A stretch of 64,000 bases of DNA from Citreimonas sp042096055 (lineage in GTDB: Bacteria; Pseudomonadota; Alphaproteobacteria; Rhodobacterales; Rhodobacteraceae): assembly GCF_042096055.1 (NCBI RefSeq), contig NZ_JBELMH010000007.1:1-64000 (forward strand). The letters run 5' to 3'. Both the position numbers and the translations under genes were made by a program. Shown piece by piece: positions 34,411 to 43,223 of the stretch. The notes below the pieces were generated by a model, which searched no databases, had not been told where the DNA came from, and saw only the letters and a list, made by a program, of their open reading frames with translations. How positions within the stretch are numbered: the first letter of the stretch is position 1; each line of letters starts with the position of its first letter.

Positions 34411-34575
34411 TGAAGTCCTCCCTTCGTATCCCTTGTCCATGCGTCCGACGATTTCGTCTCGAATCGGCGCTGACGGGCCATCTTGCACATTTAATTCAGC
34501 GAGCAAATTTATTTTTCTTCACGAACGGTTAAAATGCTACACCTCCGCGCAGACCGGACCGGCGGGTGATTCACC
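34411..34575. promoter_or_regulatory. xylF / ROK regulator intergenic control region
   Basis: This 165-base divergent region is the natural place for the ROK regulator to act. An A+T-rich core at 34490-34535 contains ATTTAATT and AAATTTAT, eight bases apart and loosely inverted, followed by T-rich DNA and GGTTAAAATG. The palindrome is imperfect (about half of the positions match), so the exact operator is uncertain. Confidence 0.4.
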
Positions 34576-35790
34576 ATGAAGGGCTTGATAGGGCAAAGCG
34601 GGTTGGACGCACGCTGCGCGACGCAGCTGCGGGTGCTGCAATGCATCCGCATGGCGGCCGAGATTTCGCGCACCGACATCGCCCGTGCGCTCGACAGCAG
34701 CCCGGCGACGGTAACCGCCGCGTGCACCGCGCTTCTGAGGGCCGGCCTGATCTGCGAGGTCGAGCGCGCCCCCTCGGACACGGTCCAGCGCGGTCGGCCG
34801 CGGATCATGCTGCAGATCGCCGGCGGCGCGTTCTACGTCGCGGGAATGAAGATCGCGCGCCATGCGATCCTCGTGATGATCGTCGATTCCCAGGGCGGCG
34901 AGATCGTCACCCACACCGCCCCGCTGGAAACCTCGCGTATGAAGGCCGAGGATCTGGTGCGCGCCGTCCGCCGCGCGCTCGAGGCCGCCTGCGCCGGCTG
35001 CGGCCTGGGGATCGGCCAGATCGCCGGCGTGGTCCTCGGCATGCCCGGCTTCGTGAACGGCCTGACGGGGTTCATGCACTGGTCGTCCTCGGTGCTCGAG
35101 CGGAATGTCGACTTCGCGCCGCTGTTCCGCGAGCACCTGCCGTGCCCGACCTTCATCGACAACGACGCGAACCTCGTCGCCAAGGCCGAACACCTCTTCG
35201 GCGCGGGGCGGGGCCTGCGCAACTTCCTGGTGGTGACCGTCGAACACGGCGTCGGCATGGGGATCGTGCTGGATGGCGAGCTTTACCGCGGCGAGCGTGG
35301 GTGCGGTGCCGAGTTCGGCCACACCAAGGTGCAGATCCAGGGCGCCGTCTGCCAGTGCGGCCAGCGCGGCTGTCTCGAGGCCTATGTCGGCGACTATGCG
35401 ATGGTGCGGGATGCCGCGACCGGCCGGCAGGGCGACGGTCCGACGTCGATCCCCGAAATTCTCGAGGCGGCACGTCAGGGCGACGCGCTGGCGCAGGAGG
35501 TCCTGCAGCGCGCCTCGCAGTTCCTAGGCGTGGCGCTTGCCAACCTCGTGAACCTCTTCGACCCCGAGCATATCGTCCTCGCCCGCTCGCGCCCGCCATT
35601 CGACCATCCGTATCCCGAGACCATGCTCGACGCGCTGCGGCGCAACACGGTCGAGGTTGATGCCCCGCTGCCCGAGATCACCGTGCGCAACCTCGATGAA
35701 TCGATGTGGGCCAAAGGCGCGGCGGCGCACGGGATCGAGCTGGTCTCGATCCTCAAGATCCGCGAACAGGGGGCGGCCGATGCGGCGTGA
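34576..35790 (+). CDS. ROK-family regulator of the xylose operon (XylR type)
   Basis: A 404-residue repressor-type ROK protein. Residues about 15-75 are a winged helix ('ISRTDIARALDSSPATVTAA'). Residues about 85-400 are a sugar-kinase-like ROK domain with 'VVLGMPGFVNGLTG', the active-site 'FIDNDANLVAKAE', and the zinc motif with His and three Cys in 'GHTKVQIQ' and 'CQCGQRGCLEAY'. ROK regulators of xylose genes bind D-xylose and then release DNA. It is divergent from xylF, as expected for a local regulator. Its 3' end overlaps the start of the FG-GAP protein gene by 11 bases, so that gene is probably under the same promoter. Confidence 0.9.
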   Translation: MKGLIGQSGLDARCATQLRVLQCIRMAAEISRTDIARALDSSPATVTAACTALLRAGLICEVERAPSDTVQRGRPRIMLQIAGGAFYVAGMKIARHAILVMIVDSQGGEIVTHTAPLETSRMKAEDLVRAVRRALEAACAGCGLGIGQIAGVVLGMPGFVNGLTGFMHWSSSVLERNVDFAPLFREHLPCPTFIDNDANLVAKAEHLFGAGRGLRNFLVVTVEHGVGMGIVLDGELYRGERGCGAEFGHTKVQIQGAVCQCGQRGCLEAYVGDYAMVRDAATGRQGDGPTSIPEILEAARQGDALAQEVLQRASQFLGVALANLVNLFDPEHIVLARSRPPFDHPYPETMLDALRRNTVEVDAPLPEITVRNLDESMWAKGAAAHGIELVSILKIREQGAADAA

Positions 35791-37291
35791 AGTTCTTGCC
35801 TTCCTGATGCTTCCGGCCGCGGCGCTGGCCGATCCCGCGCAGCCGCGCTTCGAGCCGGTCGAGATCGCGCCGCACATCTACGACGGCGGGTGGGAGCATT
35901 TCGTGGGGGGCGGCGTCGCGGCGTTCGATTGCGACGGCGATGCGCTACCCGAACTCTACGCGGCCGGCGGGGCGAACCCCGCAACCCTGTTCCGCAACCG
36001 CTCAGACGACGGCGTGGCCTTCGTCGCCGAGACGCCCGACAGCTTGGCGCTGACCGGGGTGACCGGGGCCTATCCGCTCGACATCGACGGCGACGGGCTG
36101 CTCGACCTCGCCGTGCTGCGCGTGGGCGAGGACAGGCTTTTGCGCGGCCTCGGCGCCTGCGCCTTCGCGCCGTTCGAGGGCCTCGGCTTTACCTCCGGCG
36201 ACCACTGGACCACCGCGTTCTCCGCCACCTGGGAGGACGGGCAAAGCCTGCCGACGCTGGCCTTCGGCACCTATGTCGACCGGTCCGACCCCAACGGGCC
36301 GTTCCAAGCTTGCGAGGCCATGCTGCTCTACCGGCCGCAGGGAGAGGTCTACGCGGCCCCCGAGACGCTGGAGCCGGGTTTCTGCGCGCTGTCGATGCTG
36401 TTCAGCGACTGGAACCGCACGGGCACCGCCGACCTGCGCGTGTCGAACGACCGCCACTATTACGTGCGCGGCGGGCAAGAGCAGATGTGGGAGATGGCCG
36501 AGACTCCGCGCCTCTATACCGAGGACGAGGGTTGGCGCCCCTACGCGCTGTGGGGCATGGGGATCGCGTCGCGCGACGTGACCGGCGACGGGTTCCCCGA
36601 GGTCTACCTCACCTCGATGGGCGACCAGAAGTTTCAGGTCTTCGACCCCGCAACGGGTGGGCCGACTTGGCTCGACGCCACCTACGAGCGCGGCACCACC
36701 GCGCACCGCCCCCACGTGGGCAGCGACGGGCGCCCCTCGACCGGCTGGCACGCAGCCTTCGGCGACGTCGACAACGACGGGCGCGACGACATCTTCGTGG
36801 CCAAGGGCAACGTCGAGCAGATGCCTGACGCCGCGATGGAGGACCCCAACACGCTGCTGATGCAGACAGCGACGGGCGATTTCCGGGAACGCTCGGTGGA
36901 GGCCGGCATCGCGTCGATGGCCCGCTCGCGCGGTGCGGCGCTGGCGGATTTGGACAATGACGGGCGGCTCGATCTCGCCGTGGTGAACCGGCGGGCGCCC
37001 TTGGAGGTCTTCGCCAATGTGACTGACGGCGGGCACTGGCTGCTCGTCGACGTCGCAGGGGCAGGGCGCAACACCGGCGCGGTCGGAGCCGTGATCGAGG
37101 TGAAGGTCGGCCACACGCTTCACACGCGTGAGATCACCGTGGGCGGCGGCCACGCGGGCGGGCATGCGGGCCTGCAGCATTTCGGTCTCGGAGCGGCCGA
37201 GACGGTCGAACTGCGCGTCATCTGGCCGGATGGCGCGGCGACCCCGTGGCAAGCGGTGGACGCGAACGGGATCGTGCGTGTGGCGCAGTAG
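35780..37291 (+). CDS. Secreted FG-GAP/ASPIC-UnbV repeat protein (CRTAC1 type)
   Basis: A 503-residue exported protein: a short signal peptide (VLAFLMLPAAALA), then a beta-propeller of FG-GAP/VCBS repeats each with a calcium-type loop ('AFDCDGDALPELYA', 'DIDGDGLLDLAV', 'DVTGDGFPEVYL', 'DVDNDGRDDIFVA', 'DLDNDGRLDLAVV'), then a C-terminal ASPIC/UnbV domain (about residues 410-500, 'LRVIWPDGAATPWQAV'). The family resembles human CRTAC1 and often occurs near MauG/cytochrome c peroxidase genes; its biochemical role is not established. Translation begins inside the ROK regulator gene. A di-heme peroxidase gene closes the xylose operon on the other side, so the pair may be co-regulated by xylose. 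Confidence 0.88.
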   Translation: MRREVLAFLMLPAAALADPAQPRFEPVEIAPHIYDGGWEHFVGGGVAAFDCDGDALPELYAAGGANPATLFRNRSDDGVAFVAETPDSLALTGVTGAYPLDIDGDGLLDLAVLRVGEDRLLRGLGACAFAPFEGLGFTSGDHWTTAFSATWEDGQSLPTLAFGTYVDRSDPNGPFQACEAMLLYRPQGEVYAAPETLEPGFCALSMLFSDWNRTGTADLRVSNDRHYYVRGGQEQMWEMAETPRLYTEDEGWRPYALWGMGIASRDVTGDGFPEVYLTSMGDQKFQVFDPATGGPTWLDATYERGTTAHRPHVGSDGRPSTGWHAAFGDVDNDGRDDIFVAKGNVEQMPDAAMEDPNTLLMQTATGDFRERSVEAGIASMARSRGAALADLDNDGRLDLAVVNRRAPLEVFANVTDGGHWLLVDVAGAGRNTGAVGAVIEVKVGHTLHTREITVGGGHAGGHAGLQHFGLGAAETVELRVIWPDGAATPWQAVDANGIVRVAQ

Positions 37292-37470
37292 TCTGGGTCC
37301 TGCGGGCATGCCGAGCGCCTCGCACGATATCCGCGCGGTTGCGCCGGCGCCGTTTCGCGGGCATGGAACGCCCGGAATGCGGCGCCTCGCTGCCGCGCCT
37401 CGCAGGCGGACGACCCCATGCACTTGATCGCGACGCATCCGGATCGCGCGCATCCCGCGCCAGGCACGCC

Positions 37471-38628
37471 ATGACCCCCGGCGCGCGCGTATCAGCCGCC
37501 ATCGCGGTGCTCGACCGGGTGGCGGCCGGAGAACCGGCCGAGAAAGCGCTGACCAACTGGGCGCGGCGCGCGCGCTATGCCGGCTCGAAGGATCGCGCGG
37601 CGGTGCGCGACCACGTCTTCGACGTGCTGCGACGCTGGCGCAGCACCGCGGCTATGGGCGGGGCCGACACCGGGCGCGGGCGCATGATCGGCCTGCTGCG
37701 TCAGGATGGCCCGTCGCCCGAGACGCTGTTCGACGGCGCCGGTCACGCCCCCGCGCCACTCAGTCCGGAAGAGGAGGACGCGGGTTCGGCCCCGGAGGGT
37801 GCCGCGTCACGAGACATGCCCGACTGGCTGTGGCCACAGCTCGCGCACGATCTCGGGCCGCAAGCCGATGCGGTGGCCGAGGCGCTGCGCCACCGTGCAC
37901 CGGTCTTCGTGCGCGTCAACACGCTGCGCGCCGACCCCGACGGTGCGCGCGCGGCTCTCGCGGACGAAGGCATCGAGGCGCGCCCCGCCGGCCTGTCGCC
38001 CAACGCGCTCGAGATCGTCGCCGGCGCCCGCGGTCTCGCGCGCGGCGCGGCCTTCACCGGTGGGCTCGTCGAGATGCAGGACGCCGCGAGCCAGGCGGTG
38101 GTCGATGCCCTGCCGCTGGCGCCGGGCATGCGCGTGCTGGACTATTGCGCCGGCGGTGGCGGCAAGGCACTGGCGATGGCCGCCCGTCTGAACGGCGGCT
38201 CGGTGGCCGTGCACGATGCCGAACCGGCCCGCATGAAGGACGTCCCGGCCCGCGCCACCCGCGCCGGCGCCGATCTTCGGATCGAGGAGCACCCACGGGG
38301 TGAATGGGACCTCGTGCTGTGCGACGTGCCCTGTTCCGGCAGCGGCGCCTGGCGCCGGGCGCCGGAGGGCAAGTGGCGCCTGACGCAGGCCGGGCTGGAT
38401 GCCCTCTGCCGGACGCAGGCCGGAATTCTCGACCGCACGGCGCCGCTGGTCGCGCCTGGTGGCGTGCTGGCCTACGCCACCTGTTCGCTCCTAACGTGCG
38501 AGAACACGGCTGCCATCGAGCGGTTCCTGGCGGATCATTCCGGCTGGATGCTGCAGGACAGCCGATCGTTCCTGCCAGGCCCCGACGGCGACGGGCTGTT
38601 CGTGGCTGTGCTCTCACGGGCACGCTGA
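37471..38628 (+). CDS. rsmB: RsmB-type rRNA (cytosine-5) methyltransferase
   Basis: A 385-residue SAM-dependent methyltransferase that methylates a cytosine of ribosomal RNA (C967 of 16S rRNA for RsmB). The SAM site is 'VLDYCAGGGGKALAMAA'. The two catalytic cysteines lie in motif IV 'LCDVPCSGSGAWRR' and motif VI 'LAYATCSLLTCENT'. The first 130 residues are helical and NusB-like but shorter than in E. coli RsmB (429). The ATG at 37471 is chosen because the protein fold begins there; an upstream open frame has no binding site. Another m5C target (RsmF or NOP2-like) cannot be excluded. Confidence 0.85.
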   Translation: MTPGARVSAAIAVLDRVAAGEPAEKALTNWARRARYAGSKDRAAVRDHVFDVLRRWRSTAAMGGADTGRGRMIGLLRQDGPSPETLFDGAGHAPAPLSPEEEDAGSAPEGAASRDMPDWLWPQLAHDLGPQADAVAEALRHRAPVFVRVNTLRADPDGARAALADEGIEARPAGLSPNALEIVAGARGLARGAAFTGGLVEMQDAASQAVVDALPLAPGMRVLDYCAGGGGKALAMAARLNGGSVAVHDAEPARMKDVPARATRAGADLRIEEHPRGEWDLVLCDVPCSGSGAWRRAPEGKWRLTQAGLDALCRTQAGILDRTAPLVAPGGVLAYATCSLLTCENTAAIERFLADHSGWMLQDSRSFLPGPDGDGLFVAVLSRAR

Positions 38629-38680
38629 CGCGCGCGTTCGCGCAAGGGTTGATTCGGGCGCCCGCCCGGTGTCACGTTGG

Positions 38681-38696
38681 TTAACTGCCGGTTAAC
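38681..38696. promoter_or_regulatory. CtrA-type binding site upstream of cckA
   Basis: TTAA-CTGCCGG-TTAAC exactly matches the full CtrA consensus TTAA-N7-TTAAC and ends 32 bases before the cckA start. CckA is the kinase that, through ChpT, phosphorylates CtrA, so the site suggests feedback control of the phosphorelay by its own output regulator. Confidence 0.7.
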
Positions 38697-38728
38697 GATA
38701 CGGGGCGAAAGGTGGGGCGGACGATTCG

Positions 38729-41038
38729 ATGCGACGCGGAGATCCGGAAAGGGGGCGCGATTTGACGGGCATGATACCGGCGGGGGAACTCAACCTGAGG
38801 GTCGCCGCGATCTTCGCGCTTCTGGCGTCTTCGACCTATGCCGTCGCACTGGCCAGCACGAACGAGCTTGCCGGCCTGGTGGCGTTGACCGCGACCGGCG
38901 TCTTCGCGGCGCTGGCCGTGGGCTGGATCGTCATCCGCGCGATCCGCATTGTCCAGATGGACCGCCGCCGCACGCTTCTGGCGCAGGCGATGGAATTCGA
39001 CCCGGCCTACTGCTTCGTCACCGGGCCGGACGGGCTGATCGCCTCGGCCAACGCGTCCGCGCGCGAACGGTTCGACCGCGAACCGGGGACGCCGCTGGTG
39101 GAGGCGCTGCGCGACGTGTTCGCCGGGGCCGAGGGCATCGTCTTTCGTCTGCAGCAGAAGGCCGCGACCACCGGATCGGTGCTCGAGGACGTGACCAGCC
39201 ACGCCGAGGGCTTCCGCCTGCATGTGCGCCAGCTCGAGGACGGAATCGCGGTCTGGCGCCTGGAATCCGAGGCGACGCGCTCGCTTGGGCCGCGGCGGGC
39301 AGACACGGCGGTGCTGACCACCGGTCGCAACGGCGCCATCCTGTTCATGAACCCCGCGGCGCGCACGCTGATCGGCCAGCGCGCCAAGGCGCTGTCGGAC
39401 ATCGTCGAGGACCTGCCGCTGCGCTCGGGCGGGGTGCACCGGATCAAGGCGGCCGAGGGCGTGGCACGGGTGCTCGTGCAGCGCACCGATATCGGCGCCG
39501 GCCGGCAGGAGCTTCTGCTCGCCCCGATCGAGGACACCAGCGACGATCTAGAGGGCGAGCGCGGCTTTGATACGCTGCCGGTGCCGCTGCTGAAGGTCAC
39601 GCCCGACGGCACGCTGATCCGCGCCAACCCCGAGGCGCGGCGCCTGCTGGACCTGCCGATCGAGCGCGCCGGCAACCTGTCCGAATACATGGAGGGCCTC
39701 GGCCGAGCGCTGACCGACTGGCTGCACGAGGCCGCCGACGGCCGCGGGCTGCACCGGTCCGAGTTCCTGCGCCTGACCCGCCCCGACCGCGAGGTCTTCG
39801 TACAGGTGACGCTGAACCGCGTGATCGAGCACGGCATGCCCTCGCTGATCGCGGTGCTGAACGACGCAACCGAACTCAAGACGCTCGAGGCGCAGTTCGT
39901 GCAAAGCCAGAAGATGCAGGCGATCGGCCAGCTCGCCGGCGGCGTGGCGCACGATTTCAACAACCTGCTGACCGCGATTTCGGGGCATTGCGACCTGCTG
40001 CTGCTGCGCCACGACCAGGGCGATCCGGATTACGGCGATCTCGTGCAGATCAACCAGAACGCCAACCGCGCCGCCGCGCTGGTCGGCCAGCTTCTGGCGT
40101 TCTCGCGCAAGCAGACCATGCGTCCCGAGGTGCTGGACCTGCGCGACACGCTGGCGGACCTGACGCACCTGCTCAACCGGCTGGTGGGCGAGAAGGTGCG
40201 CCTGCTGCTGAACCACGACCCGGCCCTGCCGACGATCCGCGGCGACCGCCGGCAGCTGGAACAGGTGATGATGAACCTGGTCGTGAACGCCCGCGACGCC
40301 ATGCCCGAAGGCGGCGAGGTCTCGATCACCACCGAGCGGCGCGTGCTGCGCGACCGTCTGGAGCGTGATCGCGCGGTGGTGCCGCCGGGCGTCTACGTCT
40401 CGGTCGCGATCAGCGACGAGGGCGTCGGCATCCCGAAGGACAAGCTTCAGAAGGTGTTTGAGCCGTTCTTCACGACCAAGCGCACCGGCGAGGGCACGGG
40501 CCTGGGCCTGTCCACGGTCTACGGCATCGTCAAGCAGTCGGGCGGCTACATCTTCGTCGACAGCGTGCCGGGGCAGGGGACCACGTTCTCGTTGCTGTTC
40601 CCGGCCTTCGAGCGCAGCGCCGAGGCGCCGGCGCCGCAGGTGGAGGAAAAGGTGCAGAAGCTACCCGAAAAGGGTTCGGGCGTGGTGTTGCTGGTCGAGG
40701 ACGAGGCGCCGGTGCGCGCCTTCGCCGCCCGCGCGCTGCGGCTGCGCGGCTACACGGTGATCGAGGCCGAGACCGCCGAGGAGGCGCTCGACCTGCTCGA
40801 GGACGACAGCATGGCGGTCGACATCTTCGTCACCGATGTCGTCATGCCCGGCATGGACGGTCCGACCTGGGTGCGCAAGGCGCGCGAGACGCGGCCCGAT
40901 GTGGGCGTGGTCTTCGTCTCCGGCTATGCCGAGGACGCGTTCGGCGACGGTCAGGATTCGATCCCGAACTCGGTCTTCCTGCCCAAGCCGTTCTCGCTGT
41001 CGGACCTGACCGAGACGGTGCACGCGCAGTTGTTGTAG
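38729..41038 (+). CDS. cckA: Hybrid histidine kinase CckA
   Basis: A 769-residue membrane hybrid kinase at the top of the CckA-ChpT-CtrA phosphorelay, which in Rhodobacterales controls motility, gene-transfer-agent production and related traits. Two hydrophobic helices ('VAAIFALLASSTYAVAL', 'ALTATGVFAALAVGWIVI') precede two to three PAS-like regions (residues about 90-380). Then come the HisKA phosphoacceptor 'LAGGVAHDFNNLLTAI', the ATPase N-box 'QVMMNLVVNARDAMPEGG' with 'GTGLGLSTVYGIV', and a C-terminal receiver with Asp in 'FVTDVVMPGMDG'. The ATG at 38729 gives the longest product; an ATG at 38771 is a possible alternative. It converges on the sulfotransferase gene with only one base between the stops. 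Confidence 0.96.
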   Translation: MRRGDPERGRDLTGMIPAGELNLRVAAIFALLASSTYAVALASTNELAGLVALTATGVFAALAVGWIVIRAIRIVQMDRRRTLLAQAMEFDPAYCFVTGPDGLIASANASARERFDREPGTPLVEALRDVFAGAEGIVFRLQQKAATTGSVLEDVTSHAEGFRLHVRQLEDGIAVWRLESEATRSLGPRRADTAVLTTGRNGAILFMNPAARTLIGQRAKALSDIVEDLPLRSGGVHRIKAAEGVARVLVQRTDIGAGRQELLLAPIEDTSDDLEGERGFDTLPVPLLKVTPDGTLIRANPEARRLLDLPIERAGNLSEYMEGLGRALTDWLHEAADGRGLHRSEFLRLTRPDREVFVQVTLNRVIEHGMPSLIAVLNDATELKTLEAQFVQSQKMQAIGQLAGGVAHDFNNLLTAISGHCDLLLLRHDQGDPDYGDLVQINQNANRAAALVGQLLAFSRKQTMRPEVLDLRDTLADLTHLLNRLVGEKVRLLLNHDPALPTIRGDRRQLEQVMMNLVVNARDAMPEGGEVSITTERRVLRDRLERDRAVVPPGVYVSVAISDEGVGIPKDKLQKVFEPFFTTKRTGEGTGLGLSTVYGIVKQSGGYIFVDSVPGQGTTFSLLFPAFERSAEAPAPQVEEKVQKLPEKGSGVVLLVEDEAPVRAFAARALRLRGYTVIEAETAEEALDLLEDDSMAVDIFVTDVVMPGMDGPTWVRKARETRPDVGVVFVSGYAEDAFGDGQDSIPNSVFLPKPFSLSDLTETVHAQLL

Positions 41039-41039
41039 G

Positions 41040-41639
41040 TTAGGCAGACCGCGCCCCGGCCCAGACCTCGAAATCGGCGGCACAGCGCCGCCGCAGCAGG
41101 GCCTCGGTCTCGGCCGAGAGGTCGAGCGGCGCGCGGGGCGAGACATTGGCGCGCGGCAGCGCGACGGGGCGCTCGAGCCTTTCGGACAGGAACGCGGTGA
41201 CGGCGTCCATCGCTTCGTATCGGAAGAGGTGCGTCACCGCGACGCCGTTCGGGCGCGGCTCGACGAACTTGGCCTGGCTGCCCACGTCGGCGAAGGCCGG
41301 GCGGTCGCCGGACGCGTAGGCGCGGCAGAAGGCGTCGAAATCCATACTTTGCGTGGATTCCGGCCGCCCGTTCAGGAAGTCGCGCTGGCGGTAGCGGTAC
41401 CACGACCCCAGCCAGTCGACCGGTTCGCGCACGACCGCGACGATGTCCATGCGGTCGGCGCCCATCTTCTCCAACATCGGCCGGAAGAAGCGGTTGTATC
41501 GGTAGATCGGCGCGTGCTTGAGCTCGGGCGGGTCCAGAACCGCAATGGACGCGTCGCCCGCGAGCGCCTGCTCGAGCGCCGAGGACCCGGTTTTCGGCAC
41601 CGAAAGCAGCACCAGGCGGTGTTTCCAGAAAACGAGCAT
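41040..41639 (-). CDS. Sulfotransferase-family protein
   Basis: A 199-residue P-loop sulfotransferase-like protein. The 5'-phosphosulfate-binding loop is 'LLSVPKTGSSALEQAL', with the conserved Lys-Thr-Gly-Ser. The 3'-phosphate contact is probably in 'VVREPVDWLGSWYRYR', with the typical R-x-P-x-x-x-x-x-S. It would move sulfate from PAPS to an unknown acceptor. Relatives beside recA in Rhodobacterales are frequently mislabelled as gamma-glutamyl kinase. It starts about 170 bases from recA on the opposite strand. Confidence 0.78.
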   Translation of the reverse strand: MLVFWKHRLVLLSVPKTGSSALEQALAGDASIAVLDPPELKHAPIYRYNRFFRPMLEKMGADRMDIVAVVREPVDWLGSWYRYRQRDFLNGRPESTQSMDFDAFCRAYASGDRPAFADVGSQAKFVEPRPNGVAVTHLFRYEAMDAVTAFLSERLERPVALPRANVSPRAPLDLSAETEALLRRRCAADFEVWAGARSA

Positions 41640-41743
41640 CGCTTTTTTTGTCTACCCTAAACCTTTTGCTAACCATCCGCGGTCTTTTGTCGACAACAGA
41701 ATTTACTTGTAATGTTCTCTATTTGGTCTCATGTTCCGGAATG

Positions 41744-41758
41744 GAACAAGAGGCGAAC
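41744..41758. promoter_or_regulatory. LexA (SOS) box of recA
   Basis: GAAC-AAGAGGC-GAAC matches the alphaproteobacterial LexA consensus GAAC-N7-GAAC exactly. It lies 53 bases before the recA start, so recA is expected to be induced by DNA damage. Confidence 0.85.
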
Positions 41759-41811
41759 AGTTTCGGCGATTGCTGCCCGAGGGCGGCTATGGAATAAGGG
41801 CGGGACACGCA

Positions 41812-42885
<1,074 letters not shown>

Positions 42886-42916
42886 CCGCCAGCGGCGTAT
42901 TTCGAAATTGGCGAAG

Positions 42917-42945
42917 CGGGGCGTCGGAAGCGGCGCCCCGTTTTT
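42917..42945 (+). terminator. recA rho-independent terminator
   Basis: CGGGGCG / CGCCCCG stem with a 10-base loop followed by TTTTT, 32 bases after the recA stop. It has the full form of an intrinsic terminator. Confidence 0.85.
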
Positions 42946-43223
42946 CGTATGCGGTCGGGTATTCCGGCGTGACGGATCGCGGGCGCGCTCCGGCGCGCGG
43001 CCTGCGCTGCGCCTTCGGGGGCGCTGCCCCCGCCGCGCTGACGCGCGACTCCGCCGGGATATTTGCACGCAGAAGGCGCCGCGTGCGGACCTTTCCCGGC
43101 TTTCCGTTCGTCCATGGGCAGGCAGGGCTTGGCGGCGTCTCCCTTGTGCAGCTTATGGACACGGTGGGGCTGCGCCGCTACACCGTCGCCGATGCGCCAA
43201 AACCCGCGAGAGGCCCGCCGCCC
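42946..43223. repeat. recA-alaS spacer with REP-like GC-rich hairpin element
   Basis: This 278-base spacer contains GGGGGC-GCT-GCCCCC at 43017-43031 and ends a palindromic block with CCGCCGGGATATTTGC at about 43053-43068. GC-rich hairpins followed by GGGATATTT are a familiar dispersed intergenic element in Rhodobacterales genomes. Only one copy is visible in this window, so the repeat nature is recalled rather than shown. The alaS promoter should also lie here. Confidence 0.4.

Noticed and set aside
34490..34535. A fully defined XylR operator
   Set aside because: The A+T-rich core shows only about half-matching inverted halves. I record a control region but cannot define the operator.
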